From positions 360,804 to 424,803 of the forward strand of contig NW_019091370.1 of the NCBI RefSeq assembly GCF_001949145.1: 64,000 nt of DNA. Reading direction: 5' to 3'. The notes below the pieces were generated by a model. The model had not been told where the DNA came from. It worked only from the letters and a program-made list of their open reading frames with translations, and did not search any database. The stretch is from Acanthaster planci. Its lineage: Eukaryota > Echinodermata > Asteroidea > Valvatida > Acanthasteridae. The position numbers were made by a program, and so were the translations under genes. Below are positions 14,910 through 26,400 of this stretch, piece after piece. Position 1 is the first letter of the stretch; each line of letters begins with the position of its first letter.

Positions 14910-14966
14910 CAAATACACTTTGCAAGTCAAGGTATGGTCATCAAATACACTTTGCAAGTCAAGGTA
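14910..14966. repeat. Two-copy tandem duplication, period 32
   Basis: A 25-base block (caaatacactttgcaagtca followed by aggta) occurs at 14910-14934 and again, identical, at 14942-14966, separated by seven bases. It lies about 330 bases past the cathepsin Z stop codon, outside the coding part. Confidence 0.85.
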
Positions 14967-15185
14967 GTTTTTCCTGAAAAGAAGAACATCTACCAGTTAT
15001 TTTGATCTTGTACAAAGTTCATATCTTAATACAGTTTTTAAGAATATTTCAGATATCTATTCCTTACCTACAAAGCTACAAATTATACTGCTTCATATAA
15101 ATTATATGCTTGGACTGAAAAGACAATGAAGGTACACTCATTTTTTAAGCAATTGCAAAAGTATGAGCAAAATGATAAGATTTCT

Positions 15186-15191
15186 TTTATT
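15186..15191 (-). terminator. Candidate poly(A) signal of cathepsin Z
   Basis: AATAAA on the minus strand, about 100 bases downstream of the cathepsin Z stop codon. It is the nearest canonical hexamer I noticed. Its use is inferred from position alone. Confidence 0.4.
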
Positions 15192-15290
15192 TGGAGTCTG
15201 TGTTATGAAGGCAACATGTATAGAGAGAAAGACAAAAAGTTTCACAAATTGCAAGCAAAGATGGTGAATTTGAAATAGTTTGGCATCTTT

Positions 15291-18200
15291 TTAATCAACG
15301 ATTACATCTGCAAATGCACAACTTTGCTCAATGGCTAAGTTGTAATCATCCCCCTTGCCTCCCTTATATAGACTGGTGACAATCCGGAACCAGCCTTTCT
15401 CCCCCTACAAGAAAAACAGAAACAAGACAATCAATGAAAACTAAATACTGATTATTATTAAATCATTACAACGGCTTGTGCATTTTCTAGCAAATAAAGT
15501 GTTCAGGGGCTAGTTTAAAAATAATTCAGAATTTCGATCAACATCCTTGAGTGTAGTTTTAAAAAAATTGATAAGAGGAAAGGGTCATCAATGTCACTGA
15601 TGTAAAGAATAGAGTAAAAAAATCACAGTAACATTCTTACTGAATGTAATCTCTTTTGAAATGACCAGACTCACCCAAGGCACACCCCAGGAGTTGCGGA
15701 CAATCCAGTACTCAGTGGCGTTTTCAACTCCCCAGCCTGCTACTGACACAATGTGGTCGATCTGTAAAAGCAAAATGGCCCAACCTTTGAGGTCCAGTGC
15801 CATAACTAAGGAGGGCAGGACACTGGTATTAGAGCATGCCCCCCCCACTTGAGGCCCGTGCATGCTACTTCTGCAGTTGGGCTTAATCAGAGACCCAAAA
15901 TGCGGATTTGTAAGCCTTTGTAATGTTAACACTACCAATAAAATAGACCTATGTAAGACGGTTGATGTTCCTTCAGCTTAACACATACTGAGCCAGTCTC
16001 TCCACAAGTCAGTGACCTTTTTCATTTGAGGTACAATATGGAAACAAGGCTGAGGATTCACAAACGGCCTGAAGGCAGCTTTTGGTGCTACTCACCCCTG
16101 GGGTGGGGTTGTACTCCTCATAAATCCTGCCTCCTCTGAACTGCTGTAGTTTCTTGGTGGCATCAATGCCACAGCTGGCACATTTTAGAAGGAAAAAATA
16201 AACAAATGAAATCTTCAATAAGTCACATAATTTTCCCATCTTTCAACAAAACTCTAATTCAGTTCAGAAAGTTTAATGCTTGCTGACAGACAAGGAAATA
16301 AAATCAGGGGAGTCAAGGAAATTTAGCAAAATGCCAGCAGAGCACTTTAAAAATCCAATAGTATTTTAATTTAGGCTGGCCAGTGTTATCCGGACTGAAA
16401 CCTGTCACAAACCCACCTGAACAAACAATTGATGTTCCATTGGTGAAAATGAAACTTAACAGGAAACAGAACCATATAGGTAAAAGTAAAGTCAACCCAG
16501 AAATGTAACAAACTTGCAGCATTTAACAAAGAAACTGAGACTGTGCCATTTAAAGCATTGTCATTGGTGTGAAATAACCATTTTACCTTCAGTAATAGAT
16601 TTCTTTATCAAAACTTGTAATTCTTTCAGAGGTTCTTTGTTTACTACCAACTGACATGATTCTATGATGAACTTGTATAGGCAAGTTTACTGTACATCAA
16701 CTCGGGCTTTAGTTTCTTGATGTTTTCCTGAATTCCCTTTTTTTAATTCACTACACTCATTTCTTGTTTTGTGGTGGGTGTGATACAAATTAACAGATCA
16801 AATTACTATACAAAAGTATCCCTCTCTAAAACAACCTTGCTTTTAAGCTGAGGATCATTCTAACCAATCTCCTCATCTTTGAGTCACTCATCTAATTGGC
16901 CCATCTCAGTGAGTCACCCACCTGAGTGGCCCATCTAAGTAAGTTACTCACCACAGTGGCCCATCTCAGTGAGTCACCCACCTGAGTGGCCCATCTAAGT
17001 AGGTTACTCACCAGAGTGGCCCATCTTAACTCACCACATTGGCCCATCTCAGTGAGTCACCCACCTGAGTGGCCCATCGCCGTAGGTTACTCACCAGAGT
17101 GGCCCATCTTAACTCACCACATTGGCCCATCTCAGTGAGTCACCCACCTAAGTGGCCCATCTCCGTAGGTTACTCACTTGAGTGGCCCATCTTAACTCAC
17201 CACATTGGCTCATCTTAGTGGTCACCCACCTGATTGGCCCATTCTGATAGATCTCAGCCATCATCTTTTTCCGTCCATTCAGTTGACCGAAGTCAGCTAC
17301 TTTCCACACTTTGTAATCTGCAGCTGCTATTGGGGCACATTTACCAAACGTTGTGCAGGTTCCACACTGATCGAATGGTTTACAATCTGTAGTCAGTCAA
17401 GAAACAATCAACATTACAGGAACATATTCGAAACATTTGATTTTTTTATGACAAGTTTTCCTATTTCACCTGTATGTTGAAATATTTCTGAGTAAAAAGT
17501 TAAAAAGTGTAAAGTTTATAAAAGAAAAAATTAAGGTTTTCACACTGACCTTGATTTTTGGCCTGATAATTATTGCATGTCTCGTCTGGTATACCATGAG
17601 AGTGTGCATAGGCATAAACCCCCATGTCCGAACCTCCCTCACAAGTGCCTGCATCACCACAGTCGATAACATTCTGAGGGGACAGGTAAGCAGAGGGAAA
17701 GGCACCTTTCCGTTTGATGTTGATACGATCTGCAGATAACAGGCAGAAAAAACTCAGTTTGTAAATAAAAAAGTTCTCCATGACCTATTAATATCAAACT
17801 GTACCCAAGTTATAGTTTTCAGAAATGCATTCTCTTCTGACCACATTGTGTGTTACTGATTGCATATGCAGGAACATCACATGATTGTGTTTTAGGGTGG
17901 CAGAAATTGGTATGAGTAAGTTGACTCAATGATCTAAACTGGTTACCTTGTTGGCATGTTTGGACTGCTTGTAGGAAGAAGCTTAGTGTGGTTGTTTTGG
18001 GCACACCAGGAAACTGGAATGGTAAAGTGTACATCCTGATCTTTTGTTCTATTCTCTCATTTTAGAACCTAATGATAACGACTTGTTTTACCTGCCATGG
18101 CACTGGTTGAACCCATAGCCCAGCAACTGCCACAGTATTGAGGAATGTGCTGATTGCGCGTTGTGCTTGCGTAGTTTACATTACTACGATTGCGCCAGTC

Positions 18201-19395
18201 CAACTCCTTAGGTAGGTCATTGGGACTGGCATCCCAATGAGGTCGAGGGTATGTCCTGAATTTTAACAGGGGTCAAAGCAGATAAAAATGTATTTCAACA
18301 AAAAGAAATAAGTGAAGCTAATTAATACATGTGTTAACTTTAGGTCACAAGAATGAACATTCCGGAATTTCGTCTACTGCCCGTATACCGCAGAAACAGC
18401 TGCCGAAAAATTTTAGTATTCCAAAATTTTAATCATTTTAGAAAAACCATTGTTTAAAAAAATAGCAAAGAAATGCCCGAAAAATAATCGAGAGTCCGTA
18501 AATGGGACAAAAAACATGTGCATACAAATTAGTCATGGCATTATATGCAAGGCAGACGGATAGAGAGGTGTATGCATTTCAAGATTGGTTTCCATTGCTT
18601 GGGTGTGTACATGCTTTGCAATCATAGCCTCATAGGTTTTCAAAATTTTCTGAAAGGAATTCGGGGATGTAATAGAAAACAACTGCAAACAGCTTGCTGA
18701 CTACAATGACGTAAAATACCAATCTCAAAATATGGAGGACCTGACGTTTCGATCCCAGCAGAATCTCTCTCAACGGCAAAATAACAAGTGGACTGGACAG
18801 AGAATCAACTAAGCATAGATGAATGCAAGAGGACAAAAGGAAAGGTTTCTGTCCTCCTGCATTTATCCATACTAGCCTTGGTTGATTCTCTGTGTACTTG
18901 TTTGTCCTGTCCACAAAGTGTCATTTTGCCTTTAAGAAAGATTCTGCTAGGATTGAAACGTCAGGCCCGCCCTATTTTGGAAATTCTGGGATATTCATTC
19001 TCCTGGCCTCATGACCGAGGAAGGACGACTGAATGTTTTCCTTCGGTTGGGGCAAATCGTGGTTTTTTTTGGGGGGGGGGATTGTTATACGGGCAAAATT
19101 TCTCTCTCTAGATTCAAGACAATTTGTACATTTTGTATTAATTTACACTTTTATAGCATAAAAAACCCTCTCCCAGCCTAACAGCCCCTCCCCCAGGCCT
19201 GGCTCTTCCGCTTAAAGAAATTTTCGGTGCGTCATTGGTATCAACAGCGGACACTGAGCAACTTAAGAGGTTTAGAACTTACCTAACTTCTTTGAACTTC
19301 TTGTTCAATTCTGGCCGAAAACAGGGAGAATCGAGTTCCGAATGAACACCTACGAAGAGCAGTACGACAAACACCGGCAAAACTGCAGGATACAT
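15291..19395 (-). CDS. CTSZ: Cathepsin Z (cathepsin X), lysosomal papain-family carboxypeptidase
   Basis: Seven exons on the minus strand: 19395-19283, 18255-18092, 17729-17550, 17386-17230, 16174-16096, 15761-15675, 15404-15291. All junctions are GT-AG and all phases agree, giving 297 aa; the human protein is about 303. The start ATG opens a signal peptide ([19 protein letters not shown]). A very short propeptide follows, with the single Cys (SPCFRPE) typical of this family, then the mature start at LPKELDWRN near residue 52. Catalytic residues are visible: Q73 before the HIP mini-loop that defines cathepsin X, C82 in CGSCWA, H234 in [11 protein letters not shown] and N254 in IVRNSWG. The family removes single C-terminal residues from proteins in lysosomes or after secretion. 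The propeptide lacks the RGD known from the human enzyme. The gene is divergent to the EF-hand gene. The donor of the fourth exon is copied many times in the following intron. Confidence 0.97.
16870..17242 (-). repeat. Minisatellite made of copies of the CTSZ exon 4 splice donor
   Basis: About 13 units, mostly 30 bp with some of 23 bp, run from 16870 into the end of CTSZ exon 4. On the minus strand the unit reads GGGCCACTCAG|GTGGGTGAC and then about ten bases ending in GAT. The unit nearest the exon is the real junction (GGGCCAATCAG|GTGGGTGAC, exon end 17230). In about eleven further units the GT at the donor position is kept, as GTGGGT or GTGAGT. The outermost unit (near 16875) has ATGAGT instead. 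The array occupies the 5' part of intron 4. Confidence 0.92.
18718..18990. mobile_element. Foldback (long inverted-repeat) element, MITE-like
   Basis: The left arm begins near 18718 and reads through GACCTGACGTTTCGATCCC and AGCAGAATCT. The right arm ends near 18990, and its reverse complement reads GGCCTGACGTTTCAATCCT and AGCAGAATCT. The arms stay alignable for about 120 bases (GAGAATCAAC, GGACAG and ATGAATGC blocks match) and meet near 18850. There is no coding capacity. It sits in the first intron of cathepsin Z. This is a nonautonomous inverted-repeat structure; I cannot assign the superfamily because no target-site duplication is obvious. Confidence 0.75.
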
Positions 19396-20465
19396 TTTGT
19401 GTTTATGGGAAAGACTTGAGACGGGACTTTGAGGACAAATGTGCACTAGTCAGCTCCTCCGACTCTGACTAAACGAACTAAACTACGATCCAACTTGAAG
19501 GGGCGGTCACGGTGACTTTGTGTTTGTGATGGATCCACATGACTATCATCACGTGCAAAAGATATCACGTGAATGCAGTCCGTACAGTAATCAGAGTACC
19601 ATGCCCTGACCTGCTGGAGGAGCCCCTCTTCAGTTCACGGAATTAGAAATCACTGGGATATTTGTTTTGTAGGACTGTACCATCACACGACTCGGAGGCA
19701 AAGCCAGATTGCGGTAAATATTACATGCGTTGTGTGAAATGAAATTATTCTTCGCATACACGAATGTTCGTTTTTATGCCAGAGTTGGTCGGACCACAAT
19801 ATATCACGTTCAAAAAGAAAAGTGGTTCTGTAATAATCATATTTTTATCAATGGATCATTCGCATTACTTTTTGGTGTGGACTTTTAGAAACGCGGCTGG
19901 TTTATACTAATAAATCATAGGCCTGACGGCCTTGCTTAAAGTTACGTACATCATGGAGGTAGATCATAAAATTTATTGTTAGGAAATTTTTCTGAATTTT
20001 TCGTTGATTTGGAGTCCCCAATAAAATCATAGGAAACCTTTCCCGAATTTCTCGAAAATATGGTTTGTGCACAGAGTGTCTAGCGACGTCCGTCCACGGA
20101 AATCTTTCCCAATTATTTAATTATTATTTTGGAATGACGTCATTTAGTGCGCTCTCGCTCGGCTGTAGGTTTCCACCCCCCTTCCATGGATTCTTCCACG
20201 CATCTATACCTTACCACACCCAAGACACCCCCGTTGCACTGGCAACAGGGTAGTTGATAGAACTACGTCACGCAGGGTCGGTAAACTTTGTAGTCGCTGG
20301 TACTTGTGGGAGAGTGTTTGCTTTATTTAAGTGGGTTAAATAGTGCACCAGTTAAGAAAATGGATACTTGCCGGGTACAGAAATGACCATGACAAGTTTC
20401 GATCTTTGGCGATTGCGGTTCGATTGCTGGAATTCAATCGATCACATTTGACTTTTTTCCAGAAA
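19396..20465. promoter_or_regulatory. Shared divergent promoter region
   Basis: About 1.07 kb separates the cathepsin Z start codon (minus) from the proposed EF-hand start (plus). It must hold both promoters unless further upstream exons exist. I see no convincing TATA box. No transcript start can be placed from sequence alone. Confidence 0.45.
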
Positions 20466-23400
20466 ATGATTGCTGCCAATAAAGGTGAGAAGACGTGTCA
20501 GGTATTGATTCAACTCAGATGGTCTGATCTTGGTCATTGTGGTTATACTGTGGTTCCTTCCTCCATGGTTATACTTTGCTTTAAGTTTCGTATTGCCGGT
20601 CGCACATGGGCCAAGCATGGCCTAGCCCAGTGATTTACGTGCATGAAGACAACGTCCAACACTTACAAGTTACTTGGTCCAACCATGGAGGAAGCCTTCC
20701 TCCATGGTCCAACCTGGGCTATAATGAAATCCGTCAGGTCACACATGACGTGTGCAGTAGGCTATAATGCGTGCAGATTTAATTTGTAAACCCTGGCCAT
20801 AGTACAGTAATAGTTGTAGCTCAGGCTCCTCGGTCAAGTTGGTGAAAACTTGGATTTTGAAAATAAGGGACTAAGTTCTGAGGACTGTAAATTTGGGGAC
20901 CCTGTTCCTATAATAGAAGGGAGAGCTACATTTTAACTGTTGAATTCAGATCGTTCATGAATAACAACAAAAAGTGTGGAGTTGTGCTAAATTTCCTGCA
21001 AAATATGTTGTCTGTGAGCGTATTTAGTACCTTTAACTCGGCATCTATGGAATTTAGGATACAAGGCACTCATGAACGACATTTTAGCTGCCTCCACCAG
21101 GTGAAAATGTGAGAAAAAAACTTGTCACTATGGCAGGAGGACTTTATGTCCTAGTCGCAATGCAGTGTACATGTAGACGACGTCCACATTTACTCAGGAA
21201 ACATTTAGAAATTTTTAGACCAGTGTCATAGAGTTTGGTCACGGGTTGTCAAGTGGAACCAGTATATGGAACTCTTTTCTGAACATAAATTTCCAAAAAA
21301 AATTCCTTTTTTAATATTTAGGCCTAAAGACAGCAAAGCATTCGTTCACATGACTTTCGTCACACTACGTTGCCAAACCTCTGTCTTGAAAAACTTAAAA
21401 CTCATTTGGTTAAAAACTGGGACCGTTGCCTTCGTGATACAGGGTGTTTATGAACAATTTCTGTGTCATAAATTCCGATGTTTGAAATCCAAAATTGTCG
21501 GCAATCGAAATTCAGCTGAGTGTTCCCTACCATTGCTCACTTGAAAAATCTCAGAAAATCCCATATAAACATTTACAAAATCCCTTGAAGTTGATAAATT
21601 CTTGTAAAGCACCATTACCTTCACTCAAATACCAACCCACAAGTTTGTAAAAAAATTCTTTTCCTAATTTTTGGCACATTTTAAACAAACTCAATTCGCA
21701 CGTCGGAAAAAAAAGGCAAAATCAGTCGAAAATAAAATTTCATTCAAACTTTGTACATGTAGCAGGTAAGAAAAATCAAGATTTATGAATCAAAATATGA
21801 GGAGCTGAGTGAAGTTTCACTACCTGTGAAATTTGAACCGAAAATATTGCTCCATTAAGACACAAGAAGTGAAAAATGAAAGTGTGCCACGTTAGGGGCT
21901 GCGCCACTTTAGGGTACATCAACAATACTAAAGTGCATCGTTTATTTGCAGCTATCAAAAAAGAACATGTACATGTAGGTGATGAAATTTTTGTGTCAAA
22001 AGATACAAGGTTGAAAGATAGTTACAAGTATGGCACTTCATTACGTGTGAAATAATTTTTTCTGGCAAGCTGTTATTGTAAAGAAAACTGTGAAAAAAGC
22101 TCATTCCCAAAGATTGCACACATTTTCGTTTCATTTTCCACAAAAGCATCGTCACTAGGCACACGCAACCGTGGTTATTACGTATTGTCAGATCAGTGCA
22201 CGAAAATGCGTAGCTGCATTGAATTCCAGTACAATTCAAAACATGGCTTGGCAACATTTGATTTCAAGTCAAGATCCTACCATGTTTTTTTCCAAAAAAT
22301 ACAGTTTTCACCGAGATAAAATTTCATCAGGTCAATTGTTACCTCCAGAACTGTGGGGTTTGACATCTACCACACCCCCACAAAACTCCCACGAATTCAT
22401 GGGAGTGTGACAGACGTCGAACTCTGCAATTCTGGGGTAGGCAGTTGTTATGCACCCTTCTTTATAATTTTAGCTCTTTTGTTGCCACAAACGAACAAGA
22501 TGCATAAATGACAAAACGATAGACTGGAACTTTGATGAAGTAGGGTAGGCTATGTCATTAGCTTATGCTAAATTATTGTTTTATATTTAGGCCTAAAATT
22601 AGCTTCCAATTTCATATCATCAAGGCCAAGCCATACTCCCAAATGGCCAGATTATCTAGGCTTCTATTAATAATGTCATTAATCAGGTGACAAAGTTGGA
22701 TAGGCCTACTTGCGCATCTCTTGACTGTAAATATTGATTTAGTGTATTTTCTGTCACTAGACCTCCGTGAATCAGACAAGCTTTTCAAGAAGCTCATTGC
22801 TCCAAGTCTTGGCAGTTTTCGTCTAGATTCTCATGTCCATCATCTTCATGCCCCTGCTAAGATGGGCCCTGTCCTGCTACCACACTGTTCCAATAGCCAC
22901 GAAACCCCACAGCCCTCGAAGGCACCTCATAATGCGTCTTTGAGTGTGCGTACACCCCCCTCAACGGAGATAACATTAGATGATTCTTTCCCAAAGATTG
23001 GTGGTCCAACAACAAACAGTGCTGTTGACTTCCAAGAGAGCTTCTCAAACTCTGTAAGTGAAAACCTTACATATGATTCCCTACATGTACGTTTACATTT
23101 AGGTACATGTAAGTTTGTAACTACACATTAATTTTTTTCAATGCTCTTGAGATGCTGTCATGATGTCTTGTAAAATGACATGAGCCAGTTAAGTCTCAGA
23201 TGTTTCTGTCAAGAAATGTTTCTACTCAACAATACTATATTTTGTTGACAAACGTGTTTTGTTTATTGATGTCCATGTTATCATCTGCACTTTATATATT
23301 CCAACAGATTCATTTGGGTAATTTCAAGAATTTGATCTAACATCACTTGGAGTGAGCTTGTTTCTTGTAGCGTATATTTTTTCTTTTTGTTTGATATTTC

Positions 23401-26400
23401 AGGATCATTGAGTTGTGAAAACAAATGTAGATAATGAAATGCCTGATATACTACTTGACATTTCCCTGGCTAAATTGTACCTACTTTAAGCAAACTATAT
23501 TTGCTATTTTTTTAACTGCGCTTGTATGAAACGGAGGCCTTGCAGAGCAATGATATGTCTCTCGTTCAATTCGATCTGACTTTGAATTGACTGTATCACG
23601 TTACAACTAACTTTACTTTGAACTCATGCTGGGGGTACCTCGATCATCAGGTGTAAACGTTTAATCAATGGAAGGGATGGCATCAACAATGGTCGTCATG
23701 AAGATGTTGACACAAATTGTGTCACATTTCCTCTCCAGGTGAATATTGACCACATACCCACTTTAGAATTGCTCTGAATTGTGTGCCCAAGAATTCAAAG
23801 TGCTAGAAATAAAAGCACTGGAATTTGTCATCTGAGCTGAAATCTAAACTATCACATGACCTGAGCAACCCTTGAGGAGGGGCTAGTAGAGAAGCAACAC
23901 TCTAGTGCTTAGTCATATTTTTAAAAAGGGACAAATGTTGTTAGAAACAACAAAGAATTGAACAATAATGACTGTACACTGACAGGTGGGCATATCAAAG
24001 ATTATAGCAAGTTTTTAGTGCAAGCACAAGTTGTGTAAACTCACAGTACAAATCACTTCTAAATGAATTCCTGAGTCACGACCAATTGAGTCAATTAATT
24101 TGAACCATTAAATATGTGTATATTGTCAACATACATTGTACATGCAAGTAGAAACTCCCGTTCAGTTTACATTGGAGTTACTTAAGTTGAGTAGGTAGCT
24201 TAAATTCAATAGAAAAAACTTTATATCTGAAACGATACACGTTAATCATCTACCTGTATATGTAAAGCAAGTTCATAACACTTTCTAAAATTAGAAAATC
24301 CATCTTGCTTGTAATATGTACACACATCATAATGATTACAGATAGTTTCTCGAAGACTGTTCTTCCATCGGTGTACTTTACAGAATGAGAGTAGCTCAGT
24401 CACTTCAAAAGTCTAAAATTAACTCCAAATAGCAACCCAGAGCTTATAATACCAACCACACCATGAAGAAACTTGTCTTAAAAAATCAAATTGCAAACAG
24501 AAATGTTTTCTTTTCACAAGCCTTAAACAGACAAAACAAGAGACTCCAAACATTCTCACCTGGGGCATAAAATATTGACATTCTGACTTCATTGCATAGG
24601 TTGATTTACATGACAATTGGCATGATGTTTAGAGGCGTCTGGGTTACATCAAAGAACATGTTTGCCCTTCACTTGAAGTTCTGTCAGTCCACCACAGCAG
24701 ATACCTCATTGTCCTTGTGTATTGATTTTGGCTGTGTCTTGTGTTGCTATGTTTGAGTCTGTGGTTTCTGGTTTAAGCTGCTCAGCCAAAGAAGAGGCCA
24801 TGATGAATACCGTTTAATATCAGATGGATAAGAGGACTTCCCACTCTGGTGTTAAGATTAGAGGTTGACATTGAGTACTCCTCTGAAGATGTAAATTGTA
24901 ATTGGCAATCCATTTTGATGGGTCTCCTCAGGAATGGTCAACAACTTTGTCACAACATGGATTTTCTCAACACCAGCTTTTGATCATTGGTTGTATTTCA
25001 CCGTAACTGGAAAAATTGATGTTACCTGCTTTTAACAGCATATTAGTCTGGTATGAAAAAGTGGTGTGGAACTATGAAACCAATATGATATATTTTAGGA
25101 GAATGTGAAAAGCACAAGAAGCCAAAGGAGACCTTTGAGTTTTCCGTCTCTGCTGTTGGATTTATTATTCCATGGCTCTATCTGCCCCAAGCGGAAGCAA
25201 ACCCTCATCGGATGAAAAGAACCATGTTGGTTTGGAGTGTTCAGTTTGTTGGTAGCAATGCGACCATGATTCCTGCATTTCCTAGTTGTTTGTGAACCAG
25301 CAAAGTTCAGTTTCGGCCAGAGGAGCTTCCGTTGCTAAGGAAATAGCGCCTTCTCTTTGTCTAGTTCGAGGCCTAAGGACAAGATTCCTCAAACTGCTGC
25401 CAAAGCATCGGACTCAGTTCTGTGGACATTTCCAATTGTATTGATTCCAAACATGTTGACCACGTCACGGTCAACGTCACCCGTGCTTCCGTCAGTGCGC
25501 ATGCACAGCAGGGCCCAATCTGCAGCCTTGCCTTCTCAGAGAGCACCCTCTGTGATTAGTAATGATGCACAGTCGGCATACAGCCAGCAAAGCCGCAGTA
25601 CTTTTGTTCGGAAGCTTGGGATCCTGATGGCTGAGCACCTGTCCACTAGTCATGAGTTATACCAAAAGGTTGGAAGGACATTGGTACAACCTCTATTGCT
25701 TTAGGGTTTCCTCAGTCGGCCATTTTGTCTAGTTATTGCCTACATTGATTATTGGATTTGGAAGTTGGTTCAAACATACATGTACATGCTAATCATTACG
25801 TGTGTGGATGGTTCACGGTGCCACTAATCATTACGTGTGCGGCTGGTTCATGGTGCCATTCCCATGCTGTTCTTATGAACGGAGAATAGTCACAAACCAT
25901 TTTTAGGAGCACTTTCTCCATTTAAAATGCTTTGTATTGAGCCTCACTGTTTCTTCTAAAACTATTTATTTCATAGTGAAAATCTGTTTCATTTTTTATG
26001 CTTCCTGCCTAGCCAAATCTATAGAAGTTAATCATAGAAAGGCAACATCATACTCCCTTCTTCTCTTTTCTAAAATATTTGTAAATTTTTTTCAATTCAT
26101 CAGGAATGATTCTTTTCTACATTTTTCTTATCAGATGTCTCACAGGTTAATAATTTGTAATCTAGTAAAGCACAGTGTGATACTGGTCCATTGCCAGTCT
26201 CTGCACCTGCAATATGCAGACATATATTCTTGTCATTCCAAATCCACTTTAAAAAATAAAAACGTCCAAACAATATCCCTTTGTGAGTATGATTTTAGGC
26301 TTCACACAGTTTTTCTAATCTGGTATAATTTGTCTTGCACTGTTCCATATATTTGTCTATTTCTAGATATTGTGCTTTCTTTTTGTCAGTATCAGAGCCC

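Noticed and set aside
16870-17242. CRISPR-like direct repeat array
   Set aside because: Units are contiguous without unique spacers, and the DNA is clearly animal.
20343-20465. Coding start upstream at GTG 20343
   Set aside because: No ATG in that frame after the stop at 20337; animal genes rarely start at GTG, and ATG 20466 is in the same frame.
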